From: Chaetomium olivaceum
Taxonomy: Eukaryota > Ascomycota > Sordariomycetes > Sordariales > Chaetomiaceae
Length of the DNA: 64,000 nucleotides
Direction of reading: 5' to 3'
Assembly (NCBI GenBank): GCA_039881045.1
Contig: JAYWVB010000018.1
Coordinates: 372,001-436,000, forward strand
The position numbers and the translations under genes were made by a program. The notes beneath the pieces are model-generated. The model was not told the origin of the DNA. It did no database searches and saw only the letters and a list, made by a program, of their open reading frames with translations. Below are positions 9,850 through 23,200 of this stretch, piece by piece. Position 1 is the stretch's first letter. Each line of letters opens with the position of its first letter.

Positions 9850-12800
9850 CCGCGCCCTCTACGTCATCGGTTTCAGTCCCCTGGCCAGATTCAGGCATGG
9901 CAGCCCATTCTTGAAACCACGGCTCAGACCTGTGGTCTTGCTCGAACCGCCGCTGGTCTCCTCGCCCCGTCGTTCCAGCTTGAGGATGGCCTCCCTCATG
10001 TCTTTATCAAGCACGTTCTTGGGCTCGATGAAGTCACTGCGCGCTGGTTCCGAAACAGATGCAGCCCGTCCCAGCTTTGCGCCCTCGACAGCTGCACGTA
10101 CAGCTCATGAAGCTGGGCCGTCGCCGTGCCACTCGAGTGGACGCCTTTAAGGTTGACGAGCACGTTGAGAACTGCTTGCCCTGGCTCTTCTGATCTGTCA
10201 TAGCGAAGGCTGGGGTGCAGAGAGGCCCCGTTCGTGGGTACCCACCTGAAACCCGGCTTGCCCCTCCATCTGCCTTCTTTGCCCCGCATTTGGCTCGGGA
10301 TGGCGACCGTCTTGCTCTTGATCAAAATGGTGCCGTTGGGGAGCCCGGGGATGGCGAGGCCCGCGCTGTCGTCTGACTGAAGGAGGACGGCCACCGGCGG
10401 TCCAAGATGAAGAGTCACATCGCTGGCGAGCGCGATGGTGCCGGCGGCGAGGTCGGGAAAGATGTCGACGGCCTTGAAAGGCGCCCCGTTGACGACCTTC
10501 AGCCCGACAAACTGGTTGCGAGTCACCACCACCGGCATGCCTTGCGCGTAGAAGAAGAGGCCGGGGGTCGGCAGCTGCGAGTCGTCTCCGTAGCGGAGCA
10601 CGTGGCATAGGTCCCCCGCACTCAATCGCTTCCCCGACTCAGTATCGTGCTTGGCCGCAAAGACTGAGATGTGCTTGCCGTGGGCACGAGCCCACTGGAC
10701 GACGGCCGCCATGTTCAGGTCCCACCGGTCTTGGTTCAGAGGCGTGATGGCTCTCAGGCCATCTACGAAGGAGTACTTGCACGACGGTGTATAGAGGCGT
10801 TGGCTCAGCCGCTGGAAGTCCAGCTCTGTCTGCTCCCCACTGCGCAGGCGCCGGAGGAAGCCCCGCAGCCTTGGACAGCCGGCTGCGCGGACCTGTTCGC
10901 GGAGGATGACGACGTTCGCGAACTGGAGGAACAGCTTATGCGCTGCTAGGTGCTTTGCCGAGCTGTCCGGTCTCTGTCCACCGGGGTCCTTAGGCGTTGG
11001 CAAGAGGAGGCTGGTCTGCAGGACGGGGTCGAACTGGAAGAAATCACCAAAGAACATGACCATCGGGATCCCGCCGAACGGTCGATGCTGGTCGTCTCTG
11101 TACTGCTTCAGGCGGCTGTCCACCGCCGCGAGCGTGAGACCGCCCACCTGGCTGATCTCGTCGATAACCAGCATGATCATGTTTTTCCACCGCAGCTTCT
11201 CTTCTTCCGAGATGTTCTTGGCTGTCGCGCCCTGCCCTCAAACGCAATATTTGCCGCCGAGTGCAGCGTCACTCCGCCGATAAGCGCGGCCGCATTACCG
11301 CTGGCGCCCGTCAGGAGCAGCGTGTGGAGACCGTCCTTCAGCCGGAACATGTCCTTGATGGCGTGTATGACGCGAGATTTGCCGGTGCCGCCCTCGCCGC
11401 CGATGTATTGGAAATGCTGCCGACCCCCTTCTTCCTGCAGCCGTGTGCCGCGCTCGTCAAGAAACGCTGGTAGTAAGACTGCCATCGACTGGAGCTTGTT
11501 CAGGGTCCAGTGCCTTGTGAGCCCCAGCGCACATCGACGTATGTTGCATAACGTCCGAGCTCGAGCCGCATCTGTCCACCCGGGCCGACCCCTTCTGGAG
11601 ATCTTTCGCATCCGTGAACGGGCAACCGTGGGCTCCCGTGTGGCTCGCCAGCATGCGCAGAAGACGGATTCGTTTGCCTGCCCTGGATCTTCGCCGTGAC
11701 GCTGCTGTCCTCTTTCTTCTGGACCTTCAATACCGCGTCGATCTCCTCGCGGCTGGGCAATCCCATGCCGCGGAAAGGCGAGTCTTGGAGGTCCTGTAGC
11801 ATGGTATAGAAATGGCGACCACGCTGGGCAGCATTGTTGTCGTCCTGGCTTGGGTCAACTGCCCTCGCCTCTTCGTCCAAGCGCCTCAGCGCCGAAGTCG
11901 CTGTCATATCTTTGATCTCGCTACCTCGAACCGCTGAAAGGACATCCAAGAAGGCTTCGTAGTGGGCCTGTGGATCGATGCCCCCACCATCCAGTCCGAC
12001 GCCGTCATCGTCCCCCTCCCGGTCCTCAAAGTCAAACCCGTCGACGACGTCTTCGTTTTCCTGTTCTAGCCCTTGCATCTTTCGGTCAGCACGGGCATCG
12101 TCCGCCGAGACGCGTAGCAGAGCGATATTCTGGACGTGTGAGCGGATTCGGGCGCCCAGCTGCCCCTCGAGCGATCGCCAAAGTCCTGGTATATCGTCCG
12201 CTGGCTCAGCCTGAAACCTTTCCCATGGAACGAAGAGGGCGAGGTGCAGGACTGCGTTTCTGTATGTGACTTGTAAGCCCTTTTCTTTTACGCCAAGAGG
12301 ACCCTGCTACCTACCTCCTTACAAATTTCTCGTCCTGCTCTTCGAACTCGTCTGTGAGGCGGCCATGAAAAACGGGTACTGCTGTCTCCTTGGGAGTTCG
12401 GAGGCATTGAATCCATCCTTTGCAGACTGTTTCCGATGGTGGAAAAGGAACCGAGGTCGGGTCTCGCCGGTGACAATGCTCCTTTTTCAGGACCACAAAG
12501 GACACGTAGTCATAGAAACAGAGGTGCTCGAGGATCGGCCCGCGGTGCTTGTACGCTTCCAAATAAGAGAGCTTGAAGCCGCTTTCTCCGAAGTAGACAT
12601 TGTTTGGGTACGGCTCTTCACCAAGGTTCGCCAATGCTTCTCGCAGACCCGGCCACTGTCTAGCACAGGCCCAGTACAAGGAATTCAGATGTATCCAGCT
12701 CCAAGCAGTGACGTTCGTGAAGTCGGTCTCGAAGCCGAGCAGATAGCCAAGCACTTCGGGATGTGAGAGCTCTCTGCTCGTGTGGATTCGATTTGCGACT

Positions 12801-15800
12801 CGTAGGAGGAACGATTTGGTGGCTTCTCCCATCGCCGACGGCGCAGCAGAGCCGTCTGGCTCTCCTTTCTGCTGTGAGGCCAACTCCAGCAGCTCCTCTG
12901 CATGAGCGAGTCGCATCCACATCGGAGCGTTGAGCTTCGAGGCGTAGTTGCAAATGTAATGGACGAGCGCCAGCCCCTTCTTCCGCGTAATGACTGGTGA
13001 TATGTCAGTATTATGCCGAAGACCTACGACCATGCTCTGGTTGTACTGATTGACCATCTGATGATCCCGTTTCATCTCGAGCAGGCCGTCTTCCGTAAAA
13101 CTAGTCTCCGGCACGAGTTTCCACGGAGCCCGGAACCGACATAGCTGCGCTTTGCATTTCTCCGCACCCGACTTGAGAACTTCCTTAATCGAGTACTTCA
13201 CACACGTAGCGGTATGGTGATGGACTTGGCAGCGAGACGCGACGAAGTTGGCTTCACGCTCAAACCTCCCCGATAGCCACTCCGCGTCGTGATCAACTCG
13301 GGCTCTACCACGGTGGTCTTCTTGCCACTCTCCGTTGCCTCTTTCGCCAGGGCCTCGTCCAGGGTCGCGGTGAATACGTCATCCACGAAGCTCTTCACCT
13401 TGGACCGGTATACCGCTTCGTCGGGGTTGGCCATATCGCGGACGAGATTCGCCAGATCCAGGTTCCCGTCCAGCCACAGCAGGCCGTGCAGGTGGAGGGC
13501 CCCGCGGTCGTTGGTCTCTATGGTGGCGTAATAGTGACTCACGTTCCCATAGATGGATGGCCGTCCGACGCGAACGTAGTGCTCAAAAAATAGGGAGATC
13601 TCACGAAAAAAAAAGAGTCGAGCTCAGAGGATCGTGGACCGAGAGGGTCGTCATCTGCAGCGTCGTGGACAGTGCGCTGAGAAAGGCTCTGGCAGCCTCG
13701 CCATCCCGTCCCCTGTACGCCGCGAGCTTCAGCCTTACCGGATTGTTAATGTCGTTTGGGTTGAGCGTAAACCAGATAGCCGAGAGTCCGAACGCCACGA
13801 TCATGGACCAGATCTTCTTCCGCATCGACAGGCGGCTCTCGTTTGATAATGGATGTCGGCTACCGTAGAGAAAGCTCCTTCATAAGTGCAAGAACGTCTC
13901 CGTCCGTCGTCTTTCCCGTCTCGGACATCTCCTTTTGCGCCTCCCTCAACCGCTGGGTCAACCTTCGATGGATTCCCTCAATGCGTCGGAAAGCCGACCG
14001 CTTCAAGCGCCCTGGCCGATTCGTCGATTCGGACTTTACAAGATGTTGAAGATGAGAAACCCAAACATAGGGTGCTGGCCAAAATGCCCACCGTGTCTCT
14101 GCAGAACAACCTTGGCCCACGATTCTAGCGTCATATCTCGCAATAGCGGATTTGCTGAGCCTCCCTCTTCGTTGCGGTCCGCCACCCGTGGTCCGCCACG
14201 CCCGTATGGAAAGCAACAAGGGAATGTCTTGGGAAAATGTCGGGAGAGAACGCGTCGGCAACTCACTACCCGCGATACCGGATGAACGGCCGTTCCGAGG
14301 AGCCATAGACCTGCATAGACGGTGCGTCACCGGCACCAGCCTCATAGCGGTCGTCAGACTCACGCTCTGCTTCTAGCGCCAGACTGATAAATTCTAGCTT
14401 GTCTTGCTCTTCGAAGGCGGCCTGGTCGTCGATCGGAAACATGGCCGAAGACCGTAACTCAAACACCGGCTCCTCCGTTTCTTCAGCCGTCGCCTCCTCC
14501 AAACTGGCGGTGGATGCGCTAGGCGTGGGCTCGGCCGGAGCAGGACTGTCCTTGCATCTATCTGCTAATTCCGTCACAATGTCCTCAACCGTCGATGGCT
14601 TGAGCGGGAGATCCTGTCCTCGATCGTCGGCGGCACGATCTGTGCTGTCCGGATGGCTTCCTCTGCAGTCTCTTGCTCTCTCACCATTCGTTGGTACGCC
14701 AGAGACGGCACCTGGCTACCATTCTCAAAGGACCAACTGTGATCTCCTCCTCATTGATTACAATGTCAGCGTAAAGAGGGTTATTTGCCCGCAGCCAATG
14801 CAGCGCTGCAAGAGGGCGCCGGGTCGGACACTCAGCAGTTTGCTCACGTCCACCGGCCTCGGCCGCTCTAAGCCTGTCCAGATCACATGCACCTGGTCCA
14901 ACGACGAGACAAGTGGATGCGGCAATATAGTCGCAGCCAAAGACTCTACATCGTTGGGGAAGACCGAGATATGGCCCACAACGTGCTTCCGATATGTGGA
15001 CCGGTCTTCTGCCGCGCTGCACGTTAAACTTGGTGATGAACCCGTAGGCCGTATTCAGGAAATCAGCTTCTCCTCCAAAGGAGTGAGATCTCGGAGTTCC
15101 TTTGGGTATCGGTGCTCACAGCCGATATCCATCGTACTACCCATGCAGACGCCCGGAACCCGGTGTCGATCGAAGGCAGCGCGACAGGTGAAGCAGATCG
15201 GCACAACATCGTCGCCATCTCGCTCGGGAAAGCATCTTTTGCACCCAGGAGATTCGTCATTGCTGATTGAATCTCCGCGGGAACCGCTGTTTTCCAGTGG
15301 ACATGGTCAAGATCTCTTGGCTTTTTTTTTATATAGCAAACTGAGCACGTTGCTATCTCCATGGTGGTCTCGTCGTGGAACGCTTTAGGAAGGCTTGGAC
15401 CGTGTCGACCTTACGTTCTCTCGGAATAGGGTTGCACCAGTCACGGCGAACTGAGGCCGCTTGTTTTTCTTGGAAGGATCTCTCCCTCTCCTGGACCAGT
15501 CGATCTAGTGCTTCCCTTTGCTGCGCAACCATCTCCACGGACGACCGGTCAAGCCGTCGCCGTCTCCTGATTATTTGCTGTTAGTCAGACAGACCTGAAG
15601 TTTAGGAAAATACTATTACGTACTCCGGAGATGACGAATTGGCTTCCTGCCTCGCCCTTCGAGCTTGTTGACGGCCCCGGCTCGCATGCTGCACTAGCTT
15701 TTCTTGACGTCGCGCCACCTCCTCTCGCTTCTTCCGCTCTTTCTCCAGCCATTGTCGTATCTCTTCGACTTGCGGATGACGTGTCTCGTTCTCTTCCAGT

Positions 15801-16447
15801 CGTCGTCTCTCTCTCCTCTTCCCGCCGATGCCGGCCTTCTTCCTGCCGCAGACCTAGTCTCTTCTTCGTGCTGGCGGCGACGGTTCTTCTTCCTGTTGCC
15901 CAATCGCCTCCGTCTGCAGACGGTGGTGCTCTCCCTCTTTCATCCATCTTATCGTCTCTCGCTGCTGCTGTGTAACCTCCCGCTCGCGTCGCCTTTGTTC
16001 TGCCAACAGCCCCTCTGCTATTTCCCCGCGTTGCCTCATGGCCTCCCGCTCCCGTCGCCTTTGTTCTGCCAGTCGCAGTCTCGAGGCTTCCCGTATGGCC
16101 CGGCTCTCATCATCTTGTGGTCCTGTCAACGCCCACAGGCGCTGACTGCGACGCTCTTCTTGCGGCTGGAACGGCGCAAAACGAAGGTCTGTGAAAGTCC
16201 GGTGCACCTGGTTTCCGCTCCTCGCCATCTCTGGAAGTAATAAAATCCGTTCATGGCCTGGATTTCCCGCGTCTATCCACTCCGGCTGGGACTGTATCTG
16301 TAACGGGGTGGGCGGGAAAAGAAGCCCGTTATTCGATTTAGACATGTCAAAGTAGCAACAACAAGCTTGGTGATAAGGTAACTGTATTGCTCTAGAAATA
16401 TAGACCCGTCGCTCGCGGCTCAACACTCGGTTCACCGCTCTACACAC
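9850..16447 (-). pseudogene. Helitron RepHel transposase, multiply frameshifted
   Basis: Read from 16447 downward. The N-terminal region is charged and probably coiled coil (RRREREAMRQRGE; 15.6-16.4 kb). A Cys-rich, DUF6570-like region follows (CSVCYIKKK and HISVFPNDVESLAA; 14.7-15.4 kb). Next is the Helitron-like N domain (FPYGRGGPRVADRN; AIWFTLNPNDINNPV; 13.6-14.3 kb) and the HUH nuclease motif HLHGLLW (about 13,480) with the Rep tyrosine region YICNYASK (about 12,950). The Pif1 helicase comes last: Walker A GGEGGTGKSRV at about 11,371-11,403, Walker B LVIDEIS at about 11,160, and YVQLSRAQSWDGLHLF near 10,070. Domain order is the Helitron norm. At least ten frame changes and no intron signals at them make it a pseudogene. 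Confidence 0.85.
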
Positions 16448-16990
16448 TGCATAACACCGCTCTTTTTGCAGCCACAGACATGGTTGGAGGCCCTACCACA
16501 TAACCCCCAAGACGTATGCGATAGGCCGCTCGAAAGAACCCTCTTCCCAATGCACGTCAAGCAGGATCACAGCCTCCAGATTGATTCTTGAAACAGCATC
16601 AGACTCTGTTGTTAGTGTCACATAAGCAAAGACCTACGGATCGTTGCGTCTCCGCCATCGGAACCAAACCTATCGTGTTTGTGAAGATATTCCCGAACAC
16701 ACTCCGTCTGTGTCATCACCTCTCGAGCGAGAATCCTTACCAAGTCTGCCAATTCGATACCTGATATGACGATATGGCTTGCTAGATTGCGTTTCAGAAC
16801 CCAGCTTAGTGTCGCGGCGTGTTATATGGAAGGTAAGGTTAGATCGTTGCTAAAAGCAGGAATTGATTTCCCCACAGTGAGTTCAGCATTTATTCTTCAA
16901 GGAACAGCACTCAACATTCTCTGTCCCTCCAGCCTTTCTCCTAGAACTCAATTCTTTATTGATAGAAGCTGGAACGCTACTAACGCCGCC

Positions 16991-18393
16991 ATGGCTTCTT
17001 CCGTCTCTGCCGTCTACCCGATCCCCCCACGGCCAAACAAACGAGACCAGGGACAATCGGTTCGGATCTCATCGTCACCTACCACTCCGACTTGGCCCAA
17101 TGCGACATTCTCCCATCTGGCTCCCGATACACGAGTGCAGGAAACTTCAAGGCCGGGACCTTCCTATCATTCATCCACCCCGCTTTTATCCAGGAGCTCT
17201 ACCCGCGCCTCCTGAGTACCGAAGACGAAGACAGCTCGGGACTTCCGGTGATACTCTCCATGTTCAACACAGAAGCAGAAATAGCGACCCTGGAAGAGGA
17301 TTGGGAAGGGAAATGGTTCAGCATCGTCACCCGACTTTTCCCAAACAAACTTACCTTCCAAGGCGTAGGTGTTAATGGATGGGAGACAGACGAAACCCAG
17401 TCCGTACAGGTGGCACTGGCACTGCCGCGCGATGACGGCTTGACTCCGTACGCGCTATTATTTTGCACTGAAGCAGAACCTGGCTGCTAACGCTTCCAAG
17501 TGTCATCCCCAGCCAGCTCGGTGGTCCTGACGAGACAGCTCTCTGGCCAACCACTTCAGCACATGTATCCTTTGCCGGCCCTGTCGACCTAGATACCTTC
17601 CACATCAAGGAGGGAGTCTGGCCTGAGCCGCTGATCAAGACTTCGGTGTTCGTCAAACTCGGGTCTTACTTGCAGCCGGAGAACGACCGCCCTCCTCGCA
17701 AAGGCATACACATATGCCATGTCCTCGTTCTCTTCCCCGTCGACCAGCAACCCTGGAAGTCTCTTGCCGGGTGGATGCGGACCGCCGCAAACCCCTTTCT
17801 AAGGGGTCGTGGATCGCGTGCAGTGGTCGACTCGTGGGGGTCCTGGACCGCGACCTGATCCGAGGATCTCAGCTGGTCGACTCCAGCGTTCGAATCCTGG
17901 TAATCCTTCCCGACAACTGGGAATTCATTCGGCAGAATTCCTTGTCTACCAACAATACACCCAAGTCAAAATCATCGAACCTTGTCGACAAGTCACCTAC
18001 GACACCACGCCCAGCTGGCCCCGGAGGAGCCGCAAGCAGAAACCCATTCTCGTCACCAAACCGTGCCCCAAAGACCGCCGCAGCACGCGAAACGACCGAA
18101 CTAGCAGCCAGCCCTGGAGCACCGGTGGATTCAATCACGGCCGACCCTGCCCCGGTGTTCACAGTTCCATCTTCAGGTATGTATCGCCGCCTTCCAGACC
18201 CACGGCTCACCTAACTGTTGATCTAGATGGCGATGGCTCGAACGATGGTTCGGACACAGAGGAATTGTTGGACGCTCAGCTCGCTTCGAGTAGCAGTACC
18301 TCAACAAAGAAGAGGAAGGAAGCAAGCTCTCCCGAACCGGTCAGAAGCAAGAGATCCACAGCAGGAAGGAAGAAGGCGCGGCTGTATGACTAA
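16991..18393 (+). pseudogene. Helitron accessory gene copy B, spliced, frameshifted
   Basis: Over 95% like copy A by eye, with the same perfect Kozak start, the same introns (17448-17500 and 18177-18226) and the same Lys/Arg-rich C-terminus. The breaks differ from A: the C tract at 17023-17028 has six C where four would keep frame, and an A is missing near 17798 (CCCTTTCTAAGG against CCCTTTACTAAGG in A). It keeps the C that A lost at 8884. Independent lesions imply the gene was intact in the common ancestor of both copies. It sits on the strand opposite RepHel, so the two genes diverge from about 16.5 kb. Function unknown. Confidence 0.65.
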
Positions 18394-18559
18394 ACCCGAC
18401 CTTGATTTGATCAAATAGACAATTGCCCTTGCCCTAATATCAATCGCACGAAGGAATTCTGATACCGCTATGGGGGCTACCTGCACCAGCATGTTCCTCC
18501 AGGCTTCCTTTAGCGTGCCGCGCAGCGGCACGGTCCCTCTTGTTTAACCTACAGACTAT

Positions 18560-18821
18560 TGTCAAGATTACAAGGTTAGGACCACGCCTTTGGCGTGTGG
18601 TCGCCAAGGCGTAATCAAACCCCCCGAGGTGGACCCAGGGGACCAGATGCGGTATTTTTCAGGGTCAGATGCCCGCACACAGCTGTTTGAACCAGACACA
18701 GACATCACGACGGTTGCACTGCAGTAGTTGACCATCAATTGGCTCAACTGGCCGTAATTACACTGTTTTCACTACGTTTGACTGTCCCATCTCGGTATCC
18801 GTGGCTGTGGGTTTTCCAACA
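18560..18821 (+). repeat. 5' LTR of copia element
   Basis: Begins TGTCAAGATTACAAGG, ends TTTTCCAACA. It contains an imperfect inverted pair GACCACGCCTTTGGCGTGTGGTC (18581-18603) that could fold in the R/U5 RNA. It appears identical to 24340-24601. Confidence 0.95.
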
Positions 18822-18834
18822 GTTATGAGCCCGG
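18822..18834 (+). promoter_or_regulatory. Primer binding site, initiator-Met tRNA anticodon arm
   Basis: GTTATGAGCCCGG directly follows the 5' LTR. Its complement, CCGGGCTCATAAC, matches the anticodon stem-loop of initiator tRNA-Met (GGGCTCATAACCC) rather than a tRNA 3' end. Priming by such a half-tRNA is known for Drosophila copia and yeast Ty5. Confidence 0.7.
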
Positions 18835-18940
18835 TTAGCACTTGCTTCCGGGAGTCTTTGGATATCGACCTTGTGGTCAGGAAAACCAGCTACGACGACG
18901 AACCGTCCGCCCCGACGAACACGACAACATCGCTGCCGAC

Positions 18941-20289
18941 ATGACCGACAACGCCATCACGCTCAACGGCCCCGAAGATTAGAAGGCGTGGGACCGAAGA
19001 TCTACCAGCAAGGCCGTCGCGAGCCGCCTATGGGACTACATCAAACCAGGCGGACCCAAGTACGGCCAGTTCCTGACGGAACCAGAGAAGCCACAATACG
19101 ACCAGTACGACAAGCGCCTCCTGCGCGCGCCAGCCGAGCGGATGAATACGCGGTCAGCCGGTCGGAACCCCGCTGGCCAAGCAAGCGGCACGGCCTTAAC
19201 CGCTACCGACAGCGAGTCCACCCGGGCCACACTGTCGGCGTCGGCCTTCCTGGTGGAAAATGTGGACAGAGGAGTACCGCCTACGTCGATCCAGGAGATG
19301 ACTGCTGATGCCCGCGCCGCGTACAACTCCGACATGGCCAATTACCGATTCGACTACGGGTTGTGGGACAAGCAGGTCACTCAGGTAGCCGACCTTAAGG
19401 CATGGGTTGAGAAACACGTGTCTACCCACATCTTCAACGCCGCATGCGACGCCGACAAAGAGATCCACGAATGGTACGATGCGCTCAAGAAGCGCGCAGG
19501 CGCCAACGACGTACAGGCCCAGCGTGTCCCATTGACAGGCTCAACGCCGCATGCAAGCCTCTGAGTCGCAAACCGAAGGAGGGTATGCTTGCTTGGCTCA
19601 AAGAGTGGGAGACCGCCCTTCTTGCCGCCAACAAGGAGGACGTACCCTCCGCACTTAACTCTCGGTTCTGGTGGAGGGACCTGGAGATGGCCATCAAGGA
19701 CGTGGGATACGGCCATTGGAGCGAATCGTACTACACCACACATCAGGATACAATTGATGGAGGAAAGATGGATGCCTTGAAGGTGGTTAGGGACTTGAGC
19801 GAGCGAATCCGAGTCACTGAATCGACTAACCAAAGAGGTCGAACTATCGCCAAGGGAGCATTTCTAAGCTACGCGGACCAGGAAGAGGACGACTACCACA
19901 GTCGGGAGCTACCACGCCGCGAACGAAGCCACGATCGCCAGCGTCGGGACCGCGCCAGGAGTCCATACGACAAAGGACGAAACCGCAGTCCCAGCGCTCG
20001 CCGCGGCCCAGACCGCAACCGCAGTTTGGACCGCAAGAGGCGGTATACAGGAGGCTCCAAGTCAGGATGCCCTGTCTGTGACCGCCCACATACAATCGAC
20101 AACTGCTGGTACGTCTTCCCAGAACAGAGACCAACCCATCTGGGACCGCCACCATCGCGAGTCTCGTACGAGGCAAAGAAGCGCCTGGAAGCCGACTCAG
20201 ACCTCAAGCGTCGCGTTGAACAACTACGGAAGCGCGTCAAAATCGAGGAGCCACCTCGCCGGGGAATCCTTAAGGAAGATAACCATTGA
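18941..20289 (+). pseudogene. Copia Gag, stop codon and frameshift
   Basis: Start at the ATG of MTDNAITLNGPED. An in-frame TAG at 18980-18982 follows at once, where family sense suggests a Trp (EDWKAW). The frame reopens to about 19530, then moves by one base near RLNAACKPLSRKPKEG. The C-terminal part is very basic (RRERSHDRQRRDRARS) with a zinc knuckle of form CX2CX3HX4C (CPVCDRPHTIDNC, about 20,068-20,106), the nucleic-acid binding motif of Gag. It ends at a TGA (20287-20289) that lies in the same frame as protease. Gag would form the virus-like particle around the element RNA. Confidence 0.85.
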
Positions 20290-23200
20290 CGCGCGGCCTC
20301 CCAACCGCGGATCAGCGCGATATTCCTGACGCTTAAGGCGGTATTCGCAACCGTTGGATACCCACTGAGGAACTCCGCGATCCTCGATTCGGGAGCAAGT
20401 ATACACGTGTTCAATCAAATCAGTCGCTTCAACAACTTCCGCACCGCGCCGCCTGACGACCAACTATGGGCGGGAGAAGGAAGACTCCGAATCCATGGCT
20501 ATGGGGATGTGGACATTAGTGTCACTACCCTACAAGGCCACAAGACCATCCTACGACTACAAGATGTCGCCTTTGTACCAGAGCTCGCTACCAACTTGGT
20601 GTCGTTGAGAGTGTTACGCGAACAAGGCATTTGGTGGGACACGCGTCCTAAGGAAACACGACTCAGGAAGCAAGACGGCACTATCCTCGGCGTTGTTGAA
20701 GAACGCTACGAGCAGTATGTCGTTGAATACGTGGCTCCTGACCTCGACAGGGCTGCCTTCCACGTACGGCGAAACCGCTACAACTCTTGGACCGAGCGGC
20801 GCCCGGATAAGCAGGAAGCTCTCCGCTGGCATCTTCGAATGGGCCACCCCGGCGCGGGAACCCTCGAACACTTAGTCAACAGTACCAAAGGCGTGCGAAT
20901 CAAGGGCGTTACGACGGCTCAATGCGACTCCTGCGCTAAGGCGAAGCTCAAGCGCCAGAAGCGACGCCAGAAGCGAGACCTTACGCTATACGGTCCAGGC
21001 GAGAAGATTGCTATCGATTTCCACGACTGGGAGGAAGACCCGGATAAGTTCAACTCCCTAATGCTGTTTACCTGCCGCGTAACCGGGTACTGCTGGGATT
21101 ACTACCTCCAAGACAGGAGGTCCGACACACTCATCGACACTATTAAACACGCCTTCGGCATGCTCGAGACGCAGTACGGCATCAAGGTCCGCGCCGTGGA
21201 AATGGACAACGAGATGAAGACGCAAAAGCCACGGGTAACGCGTTACCTTGAGGAAGACAGGCATATCAAGGTCGAGCCCTCGCCGCCGCATACGCAAGAT
21301 CTCAATGGCGGCGCCGAGCGCTCAGGGGGTGTGGTCAAAGAGAAAGCCAACGCGATGCGCGACTCTGCGAAGCTGCCTGCCTTCCTGTGGAGGGATATCG
21401 TTACGACGGCGATTTACCTCCTTAACCGCACGCCACGCAGTCGATTGGGCTGGAAAACGCCATTCGAGCTGTTCCACTCAAAGCCAGAAGAACATCGCAA
21501 GCCAGATCTAGCCCATCTTCGAGTCTTCGGCTGCAAGGCGTACGCGATGACTACCAAAGCGCTACAAAAGAAGGACAGGCTCAAGAGGTTCCACCACACG
21601 TGCGTGGGTAGGGTTCCTGATCGGATACCAATCCTCCAACACGTACCGTATCTGGAACCCAGTCCTCAACAAGGTTATCCATACGCGCGACGTGATCTTC
21701 AACGAAGAGGAAGTCTTCAATGGCGATGTAGAAGAGATCCGCGATGATCTTCGCGATGTTGACCCAGCAGAACTTTCCACTCTAATCCGTGAGTTAGAAC
21801 TCCCAACAGCCACTAATATAACAGGGACAGCCCCCGCCAGTACCTCTCAGGGGGTGGACCAAACGACGTATCAACAAGACGAAGACAGCGCCAATACGCC
21901 AGGGTACATACCCGTCGCACGCATTCCCAGTCACATGATGAACCCACTCCCGACCAGGGTGCAGAGCCCTGATGCCGGGGTGCAGAGCCCTGATGCCGGG
22001 GTGCAGAGCCCTGATGCCGGGGTGCAGAGCCCTGATGCCAGTGTACGAAACACTGATGCCGGGGTGCAGAGCCCTGTTGCCGACGTGCAGAGCGTCGATG
22101 CCAGTGTACGAAACACTGATGCCGGGGTGCAGAGCCCTGTTGCCGACGTGCAGAGCGTCGATGCCAGTGTACGAAACACTGATGCCGGGGTGCAGAGCCC
22201 TGTTGCCGACGTGCAGAGCGTCGATGCCAGTGTACGAAACACTGAAGCCATCGCAGAGAACGATAGGGAAGACGGAAAGACTGCCACAAGTGCCCAAGAA
22301 CCGGGAAAGGATACTATCCAGTACCTCCCAACGCCGCCACCATCTCCACCAGCCGCCATCTTGGAGGCTGCGATGTTCGGGTCTGCCTACCTGCCGAGCG
22401 AGGAAATCCGCCAGCCAGGGCGTTCTCAGAGGCTGAAGGAGCAATCAACCCTGTTCGAGCTGTTCAACCCCGCGAGACAGGCAAGGGAGCTCTCCAAAGC
22501 GGTATGGCATCAGATCTGAGAACGGAGGTTACCCTCGCAGACTGCTGGAGAGGCGCCTTCCACGCCGGAACGAGGGCGAGTGTGGTGGTTACGGAGCACG
22601 GCAGCCGGCTTACGCGTAGCGAAGTCGAACGACGATTACGTCGTAGGGAGCGCATCCATAGGAGAGAACTACCCGCACCGCCAAACAGGCATGACGAACT
22701 GGATAACCACCCTATGGGGGAGGAGTTCAAACAAGCTGAGTTATCCCACCTCAAAGGCCATGAACAGATGAAGTCTTGGTTCGAGATCAGCCGTAACCAT
22801 CCACAGGTCAAGGGGCACCAGATACTAGACTGTCGATGGGTCTACGTCTACAAGTTTGATAAGCATGGTAGATACCAGAAGGCGAAGGCGCGACTAGTTG
22901 TTCGAGGCGATCAACAGTTCCGACACGCCGCAGAAAGCAACTACGCGGCGACACTCGCAGGAAGGTCGTTCAGGACCGTGATGGCGATTGCCGCCCGGTT
23001 TGACCTCGAACTGTTGCAATACGACGCTGTCAACGCCTTTGTCAACGCCACCCTGGACGAAGACGTCTACATGAAGATGCCGCCCGGGCACCGTCGCACC
23101 GGTACGATTCTCAAGCTCAACAAAGCCCTCTACGGCCTTCGACGATCGCCATTGCTCTGGCAGAGGACCCTCACTCAGGCGCTCAAGACCCTGGGCTTCA

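Larger units (their letters stand above)
9359..18541 (-). mobile_element. Helitron copy B, full-length but decayed
   Basis: About 9.2 kb, abutting copy A in the same orientation. It shares both ends with A and has the complete set of parts: RepHel on minus (about 9850-16447) and the accessory gene on plus (16991-18393). The right end carries a GC hairpin. The head-to-tail arrangement is known for Helitrons inserting next to each other. RepHel is spread over many frames, so the copy is not autonomous now. A Ty1/copia element begins 19 bases beyond its right end. Confidence 0.75.
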
